64,000 bases of DNA from Shimia sp051201625 (lineage in GTDB: Bacteria > Pseudomonadota > Alphaproteobacteria > Rhodobacterales > Rhodobacteraceae): assembly GCF_051201625.1 (NCBI RefSeq), contig NZ_CP179203.1:3844001-3908000 (forward strand), written 5' to 3'. The translations under genes and the position numbers were made by a program. Shown in pieces: positions 9,489 through 18,591 of this stretch. The notes under the pieces are model-generated. The model did no database searches, was not told the DNA's origin, and saw nothing but the letters and a program-made list of their open reading frames with translations. Position 1 is the first letter of the stretch. Each line of letters opens with the position of its first letter.

Positions 9489-10100
9489 TTATTCACATAT
9501 GCGTTTAATCCCAAGTGCGATAACAGGATCTGCAGCCAGTGTATCCGCAGCTAAATCTCGCGCAACATCGATAAGTTTTTTTGGCTCTGCCAGACGATCA
9601 ACCAAGCCAGTTGCAAGTGCTTCGTCTGAAAGCAATTTCTGCCCACCCATCATAATCATTTTGGTGCGCGCTGGGCCAATAAGTGACGCCATGCGGCCCG
9701 GATCACTGGGCTGGGGTAAAAATCCAAGCTTCATAACAGGATAAAAGAATTTAGCCCCCGGCACTGCAAGCCGAATGTCGCAAGCCAGGGCCATGCCCAT
9801 GGCGCCTCCAGCCATCGTGCCATTAAGCGCCGCAATGCTCAGTCCGGGCAAAGCAGCAATTGCGCCAGACAATCGCTCCCAAACAGTATTTGTTGCTAAG
9901 CCCGCACGCGCTTCATCCAGATCAGCCCCAGCAGAAAAAACCTGCCCGGTTCCCGTCAAGATCAGCGCCCGGGCATCCTGTGCAGAATTGGCAATGGTAA
10001 CTAAATCGTTAAGCATATCTAATGTAAGGGAGTTGGCTTTTTCTGGGCGGTTTATCGTCACAATCCACAGCCCAGAAGCTTCTTTTTTCAGGCCGATCAT
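9489..10100 (-). CDS. Short crotonase-family protein (enoyl-CoA hydratase/isomerase-like)
   Basis: A 203-residue crotonase fold, shorter than the usual 255-260. The oxyanion-hole elements are present (FSAGADLDEA and LNGTMAGGAMGMALACDIRLA). The two glutamates that activate water in true enoyl-CoA hydratases are not. The position in the GGGCE block is Gly (GGAMG), and the one in the F-G-x-P-E block is Val (FFYPVMKLG). It is therefore unlikely to hydrate enoyl-CoA and may be an isomerase-like or other crotonase. The C-terminal trimerisation helices look truncated. Its start overlaps the SDR stop by 4 nt, so the two are co-translated and may act in one pathway. Confidence 0.82.
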   Translation of the reverse strand: MIGLKKEASGLWIVTINRPEKANSLTLDMLNDLVTIANSAQDARALILTGTGQVFSAGADLDEARAGLATNTVWERLSGAIAALPGLSIAALNGTMAGGAMGMALACDIRLAVPGAKFFYPVMKLGFLPQPSDPGRMASLIGPARTKMIMMGGQKLLSDEALATGLVDRLAEPKKLIDVARDLAADTLAADPVIALGIKRICE

Positions 10101-10849
10101 ATTAGCCCAACCTGCCGCCTAATCTCCTCATCTCGCAATGAAATCTCCCCGCCCAACCAACGATCTGCAGCGTCAGAGCACATCCAAAGAAGACACCGAG
10201 CAACCCACTCTGGAGAAATATGATCAGTCCAGTCCAGCTTGCTAACGGGGTTGATCCCGCTAGCCTTGATTTCTTTCTGCATTTGAGTGGCAACGGTCCC
10301 AGGGCTCAACCCAATGGCCCGAATTCCCATATCCCTAGCCTCCTGGTCGACACACTTTGTTAACATGTTCACGGCAGCCTTTGACGCACAATAGTGGCTC
10401 CAAGCTTCCAACGGGTGATGCGCAGCACCAGAGCTTATTGTCAGTATTGAACCGCTCCCAGCCTCTTTCATGCCAGGCATCACTGCCCGCATGCCGTGAT
10501 AAACTCCCTTTAAATTTATATCAATAATCTTACCCCAAGCATTAGGGTCCGATGTCGCCATATGCGAAATTGGCTCAACAGCACCAGCATTATTGATCAA
10601 TACATCTACGCCTCCAAAGGCATCTGTGGCCGCCGCTACAGCTCGCGCCACTTGGTCATAGTCGGCGACGTCACAAACCACGGCAAGGGCCTGATTGCCA
10701 ATATCGGCAGCAATAGCTTGGATTGCCTCACTGCTACGGGCAGCCAACACCACATTCGCGTCAGCGCCTGCAAAAGCTCTGGCTGCAGATTCTCCGATCC
10801 CACGGCTCGCACCCGTAATAAACACAGTCTTGCCTGAAATGTCGTTCAT
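10097..10849 (-). CDS. Short-chain dehydrogenase/reductase
   Basis: A 250-residue classical SDR, an NAD(P)-dependent oxidoreductase. The cofactor motif is FITGASRGIG, the structural motif is INNAG, and the catalytic set is Ser in TISSGAAHH with YCASK (Tyr-x-x-x-Lys). The start at 10849 (MNDISGK) is chosen over the in-frame ATG at 10870 because GAGGAGGG sits just upstream of it. It overlaps the crotonase gene by 4 nt. The pair suggests a beta-oxidation-like or hydroxyacyl step, but the substrate is unknown. Confidence 0.88.
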   Translation of the reverse strand: MNDISGKTVFITGASRGIGESAARAFAGADANVVLAARSSEAIQAIAADIGNQALAVVCDVADYDQVARAVAAATDAFGGVDVLINNAGAVEPISHMATSDPNAWGKIIDINLKGVYHGMRAVMPGMKEAGSGSILTISSGAAHHPLEAWSHYCASKAAVNMLTKCVDQEARDMGIRAIGLSPGTVATQMQKEIKASGINPVSKLDWTDHISPEWVARCLLWMCSDAADRWLGGEISLRDEEIRRQVGLI

Positions 10850-10976
10850 ATTGCCCTCCTCACGCTTCAATTCTCCAAGAGGTAGTCACCTTACAGGCCG
10901 CGGTCTACCCCTTCGCTCTTGACCCCGGCGCGTCATCGTTCGAAGCTGTCATGAAAGCTTTGAAAGGGATGTGTCC

Positions 10977-12479
10977 ATGATTATTGGAAAATGTATCGCA
11001 ACAACGAGCCTACTGGCCTCATTTTCACTGTCCACGGTGGCGTGGGCGGATGTGGGATCACAAGAGGTTTGGGAAAGCTGGCAAACATATTTAGACGGCT
11101 TTGGATACGAAATATCAGGGAGCGAACAAAGCGTTGGCAACAACCTGAACGTCAATGATCTATCGCTAAGCATGAAAATCCCAGACAACGAAGGTAGCAT
11201 CAAAGTAAATCTTGGTGACATTCAGTTTGTCGATAAAGGCGATGGCACTGTCGAGGTAGTCATGCCCAACCAAATACCCGTCCTGATCAAAACATCCAGC
11301 GACGGGAAAGACGCTGACATCATCGTTACAATCAGTCACAAAGGCCTGAGCATGATTGTGTCTGGTGCATCTGAAGACATGACATACGCGTACAATGCAA
11401 CAGAATTTGGAGTTGAACTAACCAGTGCTGTCGTAAACGGAGAGGCAATTCCCAACACAGTAGCCAACATAGTGATGAGTGGCATAATGGGGCGCTCTGA
11501 GATGGCATTCGGGGAAACAATCACCACACGACAGAAAGCGAGTGTCAGCAGTCTCAGCTATATAGTGCAGGCTACCGATCCTGATAGTGGAGGCAGTATC
11601 GACCTCGAGGGATTCATGAACGGAATGGAGGCAGAAATCGACGGGATTATGCCACTTGGTGATTATTCTGCCGATCCTATGGCATTTTTCAACGCCGGAT
11701 TCGCAATAGCGGGCGGATATGCGGTGGACAGTACTTCTTTTGATGTAACCTTCGTCGAAAATGGTGCTCCCAGCAAAATGACAGCCAAAACTGGTGCCGC
11801 AGAGATGGGCGTTGATATGAGTGGCAGCATCATAGCTTACGGTGGCGATGTACTCGACGTGTCAGTGAGCCTGTCGGGGCCTGAAATTCCACTCCCAGTC
11901 GACGTTAGTTTTGGCGAACTTGGCTACGGTTTTGAAATGCCGCTTAAGGCCTCAGATGCGCAACAAGATTTTGGCTTTGGCATTGTTCTTGGAGATCTTT
12001 CAGTCTCTGAAATGATTTGGAGCATGATCGACCCGGGACAGGTTTTAGCACATGACCCAGCAACACTGGCTCTGGACGTGTCAGGAAAAGCCACGATATT
12101 TAAAGATATAATGACAATGGATGAGAACTCCGACGAAATTCCCGGTGAACTCAACGCGCTAACACTGAACGACGTGCAGTTGATTGTAGCAGGCGCAGGC
12201 TTAACGGGCACTGGGGACTTCGTATTTGATAATACCGATATGCAGTCTTTTGACGGTTTTCCTCGCCCCGAGGGAACCTTAAATATCAATATCGTCGGCA
12301 TCAACGCCCTGATGGACAACCTAGTTACAATGGGATTGCTACCTGAAGACCAAGTTATGGGTGCACGCATGATGCTGTCTATGTTTGCAGTACCGGGTGC
12401 TGGCGAGGACGAATTAAATTCCACAATCGAAGTCAACGGACAGGGCCACGTTCTGGCCAATGGCCAAAGATTGAAATAA
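10977..12479 (+). CDS. DUF2125 family exported protein
   Basis: A 500-residue protein with a signal peptide (ATTSLLASFSLSTVAWA, then DVGSQEVWESWQTYLDGFGY). The mature N-terminus VWxxWQxYLxGxGYE is characteristic of the DUF2125 proteins of Rhodobacteraceae, whose function is unknown. The rest is rich in beta-strand-like repeats with many Gly/Asp/Ser residues and suits a periplasmic or outer-membrane-associated fold. A GTG at 10971 is an alternative start; the ATG at 10977 has AAAGGG at better spacing. It is divergent from the SDR gene and followed by a hairpin terminator. Confidence 0.82.
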   Translation: MIIGKCIATTSLLASFSLSTVAWADVGSQEVWESWQTYLDGFGYEISGSEQSVGNNLNVNDLSLSMKIPDNEGSIKVNLGDIQFVDKGDGTVEVVMPNQIPVLIKTSSDGKDADIIVTISHKGLSMIVSGASEDMTYAYNATEFGVELTSAVVNGEAIPNTVANIVMSGIMGRSEMAFGETITTRQKASVSSLSYIVQATDPDSGGSIDLEGFMNGMEAEIDGIMPLGDYSADPMAFFNAGFAIAGGYAVDSTSFDVTFVENGAPSKMTAKTGAAEMGVDMSGSIIAYGGDVLDVSVSLSGPEIPLPVDVSFGELGYGFEMPLKASDAQQDFGFGIVLGDLSVSEMIWSMIDPGQVLAHDPATLALDVSGKATIFKDIMTMDENSDEIPGELNALTLNDVQLIVAGAGLTGTGDFVFDNTDMQSFDGFPRPEGTLNINIVGINALMDNLVTMGLLPEDQVMGARMMLSMFAVPGAGEDELNSTIEVNGQGHVLANGQRLK

Positions 12480-12499
12480 CTACCCCAAGTATTTACCGA

Positions 12500-12521
12500 G
12501 GGGCCGCTTCTGAGCGGCCCC
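12500..12521 (+). terminator. Hairpin after the DUF2125 gene
   Basis: A 9-bp perfect stem GGGGCCGCT / AGCGGCCCC with loop TCTG lies 20 nt after the DUF2125 stop. The trailing sequence (TGTTAC) is only weakly T-rich, so termination may be partial. Confidence 0.65.
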
Positions 12522-12589
12522 TGTTACATGCAGACCTTGCGTAATGACACTGCCGGGGCTACCTGAGTTTAAACAAAGACAGGGGCACC

Positions 12590-13936
12590 ATGAGCCAAAA
12601 CCTTGAAATACTCGCACAGCAACTGCTGGACGCCGCAACCCGCGCTGGCGCAGACGCCGCTGATGCCATAGCGGTAAAAGGCACCTCACTCTCTATTGAC
12701 GTTCGGGCCGGGCGATTAGAGCAAGCCGAGCGATCCGAGGGACTCGATTTGGGTTTGAGAGTGTTCGTCGGGCAGCGTCAAGCAAATGTATCCGTCTCTG
12801 ACGCACGCTCGGAGACCATCACAACAATGGCCGAGAGGGCAGTTGCAATGGCACGCGAGGCGCCTGACGACAGCTTCATTGGTCTTGCTGCGCAAGATCA
12901 ATTGGCTCGGGAAAGGTCATTTGACGTACTTGAACTTGCCGATCCCACTGAGGAACCTGAACCAGCATCTCTACAATCTGACGCCCTCACGGCCGAAACA
13001 GCGGCGATGTCTGTTGCCGGTGTATCGCAGGTACAATCAGCAACAGCGGGCTACAGCCGGTCCAGTGTACACCTCGCCGCGACCAACGGCTTTTCCGGAG
13101 GCTATCAGCGTACCAGCCGAGCGACTTACTGTACCGCCATCGCGGGTACTGGCGATGCGATGGAGCGCGATTATGACGGAGATAGCCGGATTTTTCAGGA
13201 AGACCTGCGCGCCTCAAGCGAAATTGGCGAAGTCGCAGGGCGCCGCGCTGTGGAGCGGCTAGGGGCACGCAAACCAGCCACTGGAGCTTACCCTGTCCTT
13301 TTTGATGAACGCGTTGCGGCCTCACTAATCGGTCACCTACTGATCGCGGCCAACGGATCCTCTGTAGCCAGAGGATCATCATGGCTACGAGACAAGAGAG
13401 GTGATCAAGTATTGCCAACTAACTTGTCACTCATCGAAGATCCACATCGTCCGCGCGTTTCTGCCTCCCGCCCCTTTGATGGTGAAGGACTTCCAACGCA
13501 GCCTCGCAAAATTGTGGAAAACGGTGTTTTAATTGGATGGACGCTGGATCTCGCCAATGCACGCAAACTCGGCATGGAATCCACAGCCAATGCCGCACGC
13601 AGCGTGTCTTCACCGCCAACACCAACAACTTGGAACGTTACCCTGAACTCAGGCAACAAGACCCGTGAAGCTCTGTTAAAAGATATGGGAACCGGATTGC
13701 TGGTGACTTCTCTTATCGGTTCCACAATCAACCCCAACACCGGAGATTATTCCCGCGGAGCAGCCGGGTTTTGGGTGGAAAATGGCGAACTAACCTATGC
13801 TGTGAACGAATGTACGATTGCAGGAAACCTGAATAACATGCTGCGCAGCCTCGTGCCTGCCAATGATGCTCGCACACATCTGTCACGCGTGGTCCCTTCG
13901 TTGCTGGTTGAAGGCCTGACCCTTGCCGGCAACTGA
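12590..13936 (+). CDS. pmbA: TldE/PmbA family metallopeptidase subunit
   Basis: A 448-residue TldE-type protein. TldD and TldE form a heterodimeric protease that processes peptides such as microcin B17 and degrades unfolded peptides. This gene has the U62/TldD-TldE architecture (IDVRAGRLEQAERSEGLDLGLRVFVG near the N-terminus; GTGLLVTSLIGSTINPNTGDYSRGAAGFWVENGELTYAV near the C-terminus). It lacks the HExxH zinc motif, which assigns it to TldE rather than TldD. No tldD is in the window. AGGGGCACC precedes the ATG. The 3' end overlaps the next gene by 14 nt. Confidence 0.92.
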   Translation: MSQNLEILAQQLLDAATRAGADAADAIAVKGTSLSIDVRAGRLEQAERSEGLDLGLRVFVGQRQANVSVSDARSETITTMAERAVAMAREAPDDSFIGLAAQDQLARERSFDVLELADPTEEPEPASLQSDALTAETAAMSVAGVSQVQSATAGYSRSSVHLAATNGFSGGYQRTSRATYCTAIAGTGDAMERDYDGDSRIFQEDLRASSEIGEVAGRRAVERLGARKPATGAYPVLFDERVAASLIGHLLIAANGSSVARGSSWLRDKRGDQVLPTNLSLIEDPHRPRVSASRPFDGEGLPTQPRKIVENGVLIGWTLDLANARKLGMESTANAARSVSSPPTPTTWNVTLNSGNKTREALLKDMGTGLLVTSLIGSTINPNTGDYSRGAAGFWVENGELTYAVNECTIAGNLNNMLRSLVPANDARTHLSRVVPSLLVEGLTLAGN

Positions 13937-14696
13937 TCTGAGCCTCTTAATTGAAGCAGCCCAAGAAGCCGGACGTGTCGCAACTGCGTTTTCCGGCTCA
14001 AAGGTAAAAACGTGGCATAAGCCAGAGGGGGCAGGTCCGGTAACTGAAGCAGATTTGGCCGTGAATGAAATGCTTGAGAACAAGCTTCGCTGCGCGCGGC
14101 CCGATTATGGATGGCTCAGCGAGGAATCACGCGATAACGGAGACAGACTGTCTGCAGACACAGTATTCATCATTGATCCAATTGATGGCACGCGTAGCTT
14201 TATAGACGGATCCAAGACCTGGGCCCATTCATTGGCAATTGTCCGACACCGAGAGGTAATCGCTGCAGTTGTTTACTTACCACTAAAGGGCAAGCTCTAC
14301 AGCGCCGCAAGTGGACACGGTGCATCTCTGAATGGAACACCAATTAAACCAACAGATCGCGTTGGCCTAACTGGTGCTAATATGTTGGTAGCACGCCCTG
14401 TGATGGATGCTCAGCACTGGAGACATGCGCCACCAAGCGTAACTCGAAGTTATCGCCCCTCTTTAGCGTACAGGCTGGCATTAGTCGCCGAGGGGCGCTA
14501 CGACGCGATGCTAACTTTACGTCCGACTTGGGAATGGGATATTGCCGCCGGCGATTTAATCCTACGCGAGGCTGGAGCCGTTACTTCTGACCGCAAAGGT
14601 GAAAAGCTGATATTCAACAACCCAGACCCGCGGGTACAAGGTATTATAGCCGGCAACACCAGAGTGCATCACGACATTTCCAATGCCTTGATTTGA
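13923..14696 (+). CDS. Inositol monophosphatase-family phosphatase (CysQ-like)
   Basis: A 257-residue Mg-dependent sugar-phosphatase-fold enzyme. Metal and catalytic motifs are visible: LSEESRD (Glu), FIIDPIDGTRSFIDG (the DPxDGT signature) and TWEWDIAAGDLILREAGA (the WDxAAG signature). Members hydrolyse inositol phosphates, 3'-phosphoadenosine phosphates (CysQ) or fructose bisphosphate. The sequence cannot decide, but CysQ-like is the common call in this lineage. The start appears to be TTG at 13923, inside pmbA, with no nearer ATG preserving the N-terminal helix. The end abuts the convergent amidotransferase gene with no spacer. Confidence 0.85.
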   Translation: MPATDLSLLIEAAQEAGRVATAFSGSKVKTWHKPEGAGPVTEADLAVNEMLENKLRCARPDYGWLSEESRDNGDRLSADTVFIIDPIDGTRSFIDGSKTWAHSLAIVRHREVIAAVVYLPLKGKLYSAASGHGASLNGTPIKPTDRVGLTGANMLVARPVMDAQHWRHAPPSVTRSYRPSLAYRLALVAEGRYDAMLTLRPTWEWDIAAGDLILREAGAVTSDRKGEKLIFNNPDPRVQGIIAGNTRVHHDISNALI

Positions 14697-15434
14697 TCAG
14701 GTACGATACCGTTTAACGAAATTTTTGAGTACTTTCTCTGGCGCGTATACATTCGCTGCGCGGCACATCTCTATCAAACTTTGCGCATCATCAGGCTGAA
14801 AATAGCCTCGGTGTTTATAGATATTGATCCTGACTTCGAACCCGTCACTGTCAGCCTCTGGATGAAATTGTGTTGCGTAAACGTTCTGCCCGTATCGGAT
14901 CATTTGGAAAGGGCAAGTCGGGGAACTAACAAGATGAACACAGCCATCAGGCAACCGTTGCACCGCTTCCTTGTGTCCAACGAAGGCATCGAACCGATCA
15001 GGAAAATCAGCAAGCACCGGGTCAAGACGGCCCGCTTCCGTCAGCAAACAATCAGTGGTGCCTACCTTCTCTGAGTAACGTTCCTTGCTTACTACCCGCC
15101 CCAAATGATGCCCAAGTATGCCAAGCCCATAACAGCACCCAAGAAACGGAAAATCCTTGTCAATGATCTCAGGCATCAGGCTCAGAATTGCTGTTTCAAT
15201 TCTCGCCTCCAAAGGCGACTTCTCATCCTCGAGATCACTGACGCATCCAGGTCCACCACCAACAATGACTCCAGCATAGGCATCGAGCTGAATATTTTTG
15301 GGCAACAGCGACTGATCCAACCGAACACGAACCACCTCCCCCGCTGACAAATTAGTTTTTCGCAGGAAAGCCTGAAATTCATCATCGGAGGCTTCCGTTT
15401 CCGGGCGAAGCTGCAGGATTAAAAATGGTTTCAT
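14697..15434 (-). CDS. Class I glutamine amidotransferase
   Basis: A 245-residue stand-alone GATase1 domain. The nucleophile elbow is FLGCCYGLGILG, with Cys near residue 101. The catalytic His-Glu pair is ATQFHPEAD. The early block GVIVGGGPGCVSD is the usual glycine-rich loop. It resembles the GuaA-type amidotransferase domain but has no fused synthetase. It therefore probably releases ammonia for an unknown partner or acts as a gamma-glutamyl hydrolase such as PuuD-like enzymes. It is divergent from the waaA-like/lpxK operon, and the neighbours give no further clue. Confidence 0.85.
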   Translation of the reverse strand: MKPFLILQLRPETEASDDEFQAFLRKTNLSAGEVVRVRLDQSLLPKNIQLDAYAGVIVGGGPGCVSDLEDEKSPLEARIETAILSLMPEIIDKDFPFLGCCYGLGILGHHLGRVVSKERYSEKVGTTDCLLTEAGRLDPVLADFPDRFDAFVGHKEAVQRLPDGCVHLVSSPTCPFQMIRYGQNVYATQFHPEADSDGFEVRINIYKHRGYFQPDDAQSLIEMCRAANVYAPEKVLKNFVKRYRT

Positions 15435-15682
15435 CGCTCAAGTTTCCGAAGTGTGTCCGCCTGTGGGTGCCCGATTGAACAGGACACGTCAACCCGCGGT
15501 ATCTCGGCGGCCTGAAGACTTGAGACCGCTGCCCATCGGGCTTAGGTTACCTTAGAATCTTGTGTGACCGGAGACGTTTGATGACCGAAAGCCCGAAAAA
15601 GTTAATTCAGCACTGATATGTACTACTTCTATGACGAAGATGTCGATCACTCTTCCACCCCAAAACCGAACTGACCTAACGA

Positions 15683-16906
15683 ATGGCACGCTCACTCAGC
15701 CTTGCGGCCTATTTAATTTTTGCGCGACGCCAACCTGCACAGTTGCAACGAATTACACAGCCGCGTGGCGAAGGTGAGCTAGTTTGGCTTCACGCAGCAA
15801 ACGCACAGCGCACCCGAACGCTTGGCCTGTTTGCTAGACGGCTTATTTCGCATAGACCCGGATTAAGAGTTCTGATGACAACATCACCGGGGAACAGTCT
15901 TGTTGAGCCATTGCCTGAGGGCATCATCTGGCAGGAATGTCCTTCAGAAAACCCAACAGACATCCGGGCATTTCTCGACCACTGGCGCCCAGATCTACTT
16001 ATCTGGCTTGGACCTTGGTTGCGCCCCGCCCTTTTGTTTGAAGCGCGACAAAGCGGCGTTGCCTCAATGCTGCTCGAAGCTGGAACCCCAAAGTTGGAAA
16101 ACCGTCGATGGCGTTGGATCCCAGAACCGACGCGTGCCACACTCCATAACTTTGACGCGATATTTTCAATTAATTCCACCACAGCAGTACGTTTCCGCAA
16201 AATGTTGTCAGACGGCATCACAGCGGTTGCAGAGAGCGGACCTTTACTTGAAGAAAGTCAAGCGTTGCCCGTAGATGAAAATGATCTTGAGGAGGTGCGC
16301 GCTACCCTAACCGGTAGGCCCGTTTGGCTTGCCGCACACCTCCAACCGCAAGAAGCTCACCTCGTCCTCAGCGCACACCGCAAAGTTCTACGATTTTCGC
16401 ACCGCATGATCCTGATCGCCGCACCGGATCACACACAAAATGCGTCTGACCTACGCAAAACAATCGCCGACACCGGTTTGCGCTTTTCCCAGTGGAGCAA
16501 AGGTGAATTTCCCGACGACAATACGCAAATCCTGCTCGCTGATTCCCCAGATGAAATGGGACTTTGGTATCGCGTCGCACCGGTTACATTGATGGGATCT
16601 TCGCTAGTACCGGGATTTGGCGGTCGCGATCCTCTTGAACCAGCTGCCTTGGGGTCCGCTGTTCTGTATGGTCCGGGCGTTCGCAAGCACCTTGACGCTT
16701 ACACGCGTCTCTCTCAGGTTGGGGGTGCACTCATCGTCAAGGATACTAATACTCTCGCTGACGCCCTGACAAAGCTTACAGCACCTGATCAGGTTGCAGA
16801 GATGGCACATGCGGGTTGGCAAGTGATGTCTGAGGGCGCCAAAGTCTCAGACCAGATATTAATGAAGGTCCAGAACTTGCTCAACCAAAGGAAGAAGATC
16901 CAATGA
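15683..16906 (+). CDS. WaaA/KdtA-like Kdo transferase paralogue with altered active site
   Basis: A 407-residue protein with the two-domain GT30 fold of Kdo transferase, which adds Kdo to lipid IVA. The N-terminal LVWLHAANAQRTRTLGLFARRL aligns with the WaaA block LHSVSVGE..., but the catalytic Glu of SVGE is Arg here. The second acidic block (ETELWPN) reads LGPWLRP. The C-terminal donor block is MGSSLVPGFGGRDPLEPAA, versus GGHNPLEAA. It is translationally coupled to lpxK (ATGA overlap), which ties it to lipid A. It is either a diverged transferase or an inactive paralogue; a canonical waaA may exist elsewhere in the genome. Confidence 0.8.
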   Translation: MARSLSLAAYLIFARRQPAQLQRITQPRGEGELVWLHAANAQRTRTLGLFARRLISHRPGLRVLMTTSPGNSLVEPLPEGIIWQECPSENPTDIRAFLDHWRPDLLIWLGPWLRPALLFEARQSGVASMLLEAGTPKLENRRWRWIPEPTRATLHNFDAIFSINSTTAVRFRKMLSDGITAVAESGPLLEESQALPVDENDLEEVRATLTGRPVWLAAHLQPQEAHLVLSAHRKVLRFSHRMILIAAPDHTQNASDLRKTIADTGLRFSQWSKGEFPDDNTQILLADSPDEMGLWYRVAPVTLMGSSLVPGFGGRDPLEPAALGSAVLYGPGVRKHLDAYTRLSQVGGALIVKDTNTLADALTKLTAPDQVAEMAHAGWQVMSEGAKVSDQILMKVQNLLNQRKKIQ

Positions 16907-17913
16907 GGTCACCGCATTTCTGGGATGGGTCGACGGACAAGCTAAGTTGGCAGGCCCGTCTGCTGGCCCCAGTCGGCACTCTCTACGCATTGGGAACGCG
17001 TTTTCGGATCACTCGTTCAAACAAGGCGTTTAGAGCTGACGTGCCAGTCGTTTGTGTTGGAAATTTGAATGCGGGTGGTACCGGGAAAACACCAACTACG
17101 ATAGCCCTCGCGCAGTATCTCATCGCTCGCAGGCTGACGCCACACATTGTCTCTCGCGGTTATGGTGGATCTATCCAAGGACCAGTAAAGGTCGACGAGG
17201 GGCGACATACTTCTGTAGAAACCGGAGACGAACCCTTGCTGCTCGCAGCTTTTGCACCAACTTGGGTTGCCCGCAACCGCGCCATTGGAGTTGCGACTGC
17301 GCAGAAGGCTGGTGCAGACGTCATCCTGCTTGATGACGGCTTCCAAAACCCGGCAGTCCACAAAGATTTATCTATTGTCGTTGTCGACGCTGCACGAGGT
17401 TTTGGAAATGGACTATGCATTCCTGCTGGGCCCTTGAGAGAGAAGGTCAGCGAAGGACTAAAGCGCGCCGATCTACTACTCTCGATCGGCAGCGATGAAG
17501 ATCAGGCCATTTTCAGCGACCGGTGGGGCGAGAGGGTCAGCACTCCGCATCTCAGGGGGGCACTGGCTCCACTTCAAACTGGGATGGATTGGAGCGGAGT
17601 CCGCTGCCTTGCCTTTGCTGGAATTGGGCATCCCGAAAAATTTTTTGCGACCCTCCGGGGGTTGGGGGCGAATGTTGTCAGAGAACAAGCTTTGGATGAT
17701 CACCAAAACCTTACCCCGGGGCTCCTAGCCCGTCTTATCAAGGAAGCTGGCCAGGCCAGCGCACAATTAGTAACAACCGAGAAGGATGCCGTACGTTTGC
17801 CCAGCGACCTGCGACCAGCAGTGCTGACCGTTCCAGTGCGCCTGGAAATCAGTGATACTGAGCCGCTGGATGCTGCACTGGACAGAATACTTAAAACAAG
17901 ATCTCCGCCTTGA
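16903..17913 (+). CDS. lpxK: Tetraacyldisaccharide 4'-kinase
   Basis: A 336-residue inner-membrane kinase that phosphorylates the 4' position of the lipid A disaccharide. The Walker A motif is VGNLNAGGTGKTPTTIALAQ around residue 55. The family signature follows (PHIVSRGYGG, then VILLDDGFQNPAVHKDLSIVVVDA), and the GNGLCIPAGPLRE and VTTEKDAVRLP blocks are typical. The N-terminal amphipathic helix (ARLLAPVGTLYALGTRF) suits membrane association. It starts within the stop codon of the WaaA-like gene, so the two are co-translated. Length is normal. Confidence 0.96.
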   Translation: MRSPHFWDGSTDKLSWQARLLAPVGTLYALGTRFRITRSNKAFRADVPVVCVGNLNAGGTGKTPTTIALAQYLIARRLTPHIVSRGYGGSIQGPVKVDEGRHTSVETGDEPLLLAAFAPTWVARNRAIGVATAQKAGADVILLDDGFQNPAVHKDLSIVVVDAARGFGNGLCIPAGPLREKVSEGLKRADLLLSIGSDEDQAIFSDRWGERVSTPHLRGALAPLQTGMDWSGVRCLAFAGIGHPEKFFATLRGLGANVVREQALDDHQNLTPGLLARLIKEAGQASAQLVTTEKDAVRLPSDLRPAVLTVPVRLEISDTEPLDAALDRILKTRSPP

Positions 17914-17922
17914 TATTCGCCA

Positions 17923-18591
17923 TCATTCACCCAGCTTAGCGTCTAGAACTTCGCGCAAGTCTACGTAACTCATATTTGGGTGCTTCTCACCATCAATAAA
18001 AATTGTCGGCGTTCCGGTAACGTCGTCTGTAGCGACATTTTCCTGATACCTGGCGATCAATGCCTTTGCTTCATCCTCGTCCTGCAAGCACGCCTGCAAC
18101 TGAGCGTCCTCCAAGCCTGCGAGTCGTCCAGTTTTGCGAAGTGCGTCAGCAATTGCAACCGGATCGCCAGCCCTACTCCATTCGCTTTGCGTCGACATCA
18201 GAAGGTCGGTAATACCAAAAAACCTTTCCTTGCCACCACACCGGGCGACCATCGACGCCCATAAACCAAACCGATCGAAATAGACCTCGCGGAAGATGAA
18301 CTTAACCTTGCCCGTATCAATATAGTCGGTCTTTAGCTGTTTATAGACCTGCTCATGAAAATCCGCGCAATGAGGGCATGTGTATGACGCATATTCAACC
18401 ATGGTGATCGGAGCATCGATCGCTCCCAGCACCATTTCATCAATACCAGATGTATCCACATCAGATCCCTCAGAAGATAGGGGCTCAATATTGGTTAATT
18501 CCATCAGTGGACTGTAAGATTGGTTGTACCAATAGCTGCCACCGGCGACAGCGATTAACGCCAAGAGAACGAAGGGAAGGGGACGGTTCAT
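17923..18591 (-). CDS. DsbA-family thiol:disulfide oxidoreductase
   Basis: A 222-residue periplasmic thioredoxin-fold protein anchored or secreted by its N-terminal hydrophobic segment (PFVLLALIAVAGGSYWY). The redox motif is YTCPHCADFHEQVY, a CPHC active site as in DsbA. The conserved cis-Pro loop is VTGTPTIFIDGE. This is the DSBA-like Thioredoxin_4 subgroup common in alphaproteobacteria. It should oxidise or isomerise cysteines in exported proteins. Its ATG overlaps the stop of the upstream DUF721 gene by 4 nt. Confidence 0.9.
   Translation of the reverse strand: MNRPLPFVLLALIAVAGGSYWYNQSYSPLMELTNIEPLSSEGSDVDTSGIDEMVLGAIDAPITMVEYASYTCPHCADFHEQVYKQLKTDYIDTGKVKFIFREVYFDRFGLWASMVARCGGKERFFGITDLLMSTQSEWSRAGDPVAIADALRKTGRLAGLEDAQLQACLQDEDEAKALIARYQENVATDDVTGTPTIFIDGEKHPNMSYVDLREVLDAKLGE

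Noticed and set aside
15618..15674. 18-codon ORF (MYYFYDEDVDHSS...) just before the WaaA-like gene
   Set aside because: Its stop lies only 8 nt before the waaA-like start, which would suit a leader peptide. There is no ribosome site and the composition is not informative, so I do not call it a gene.
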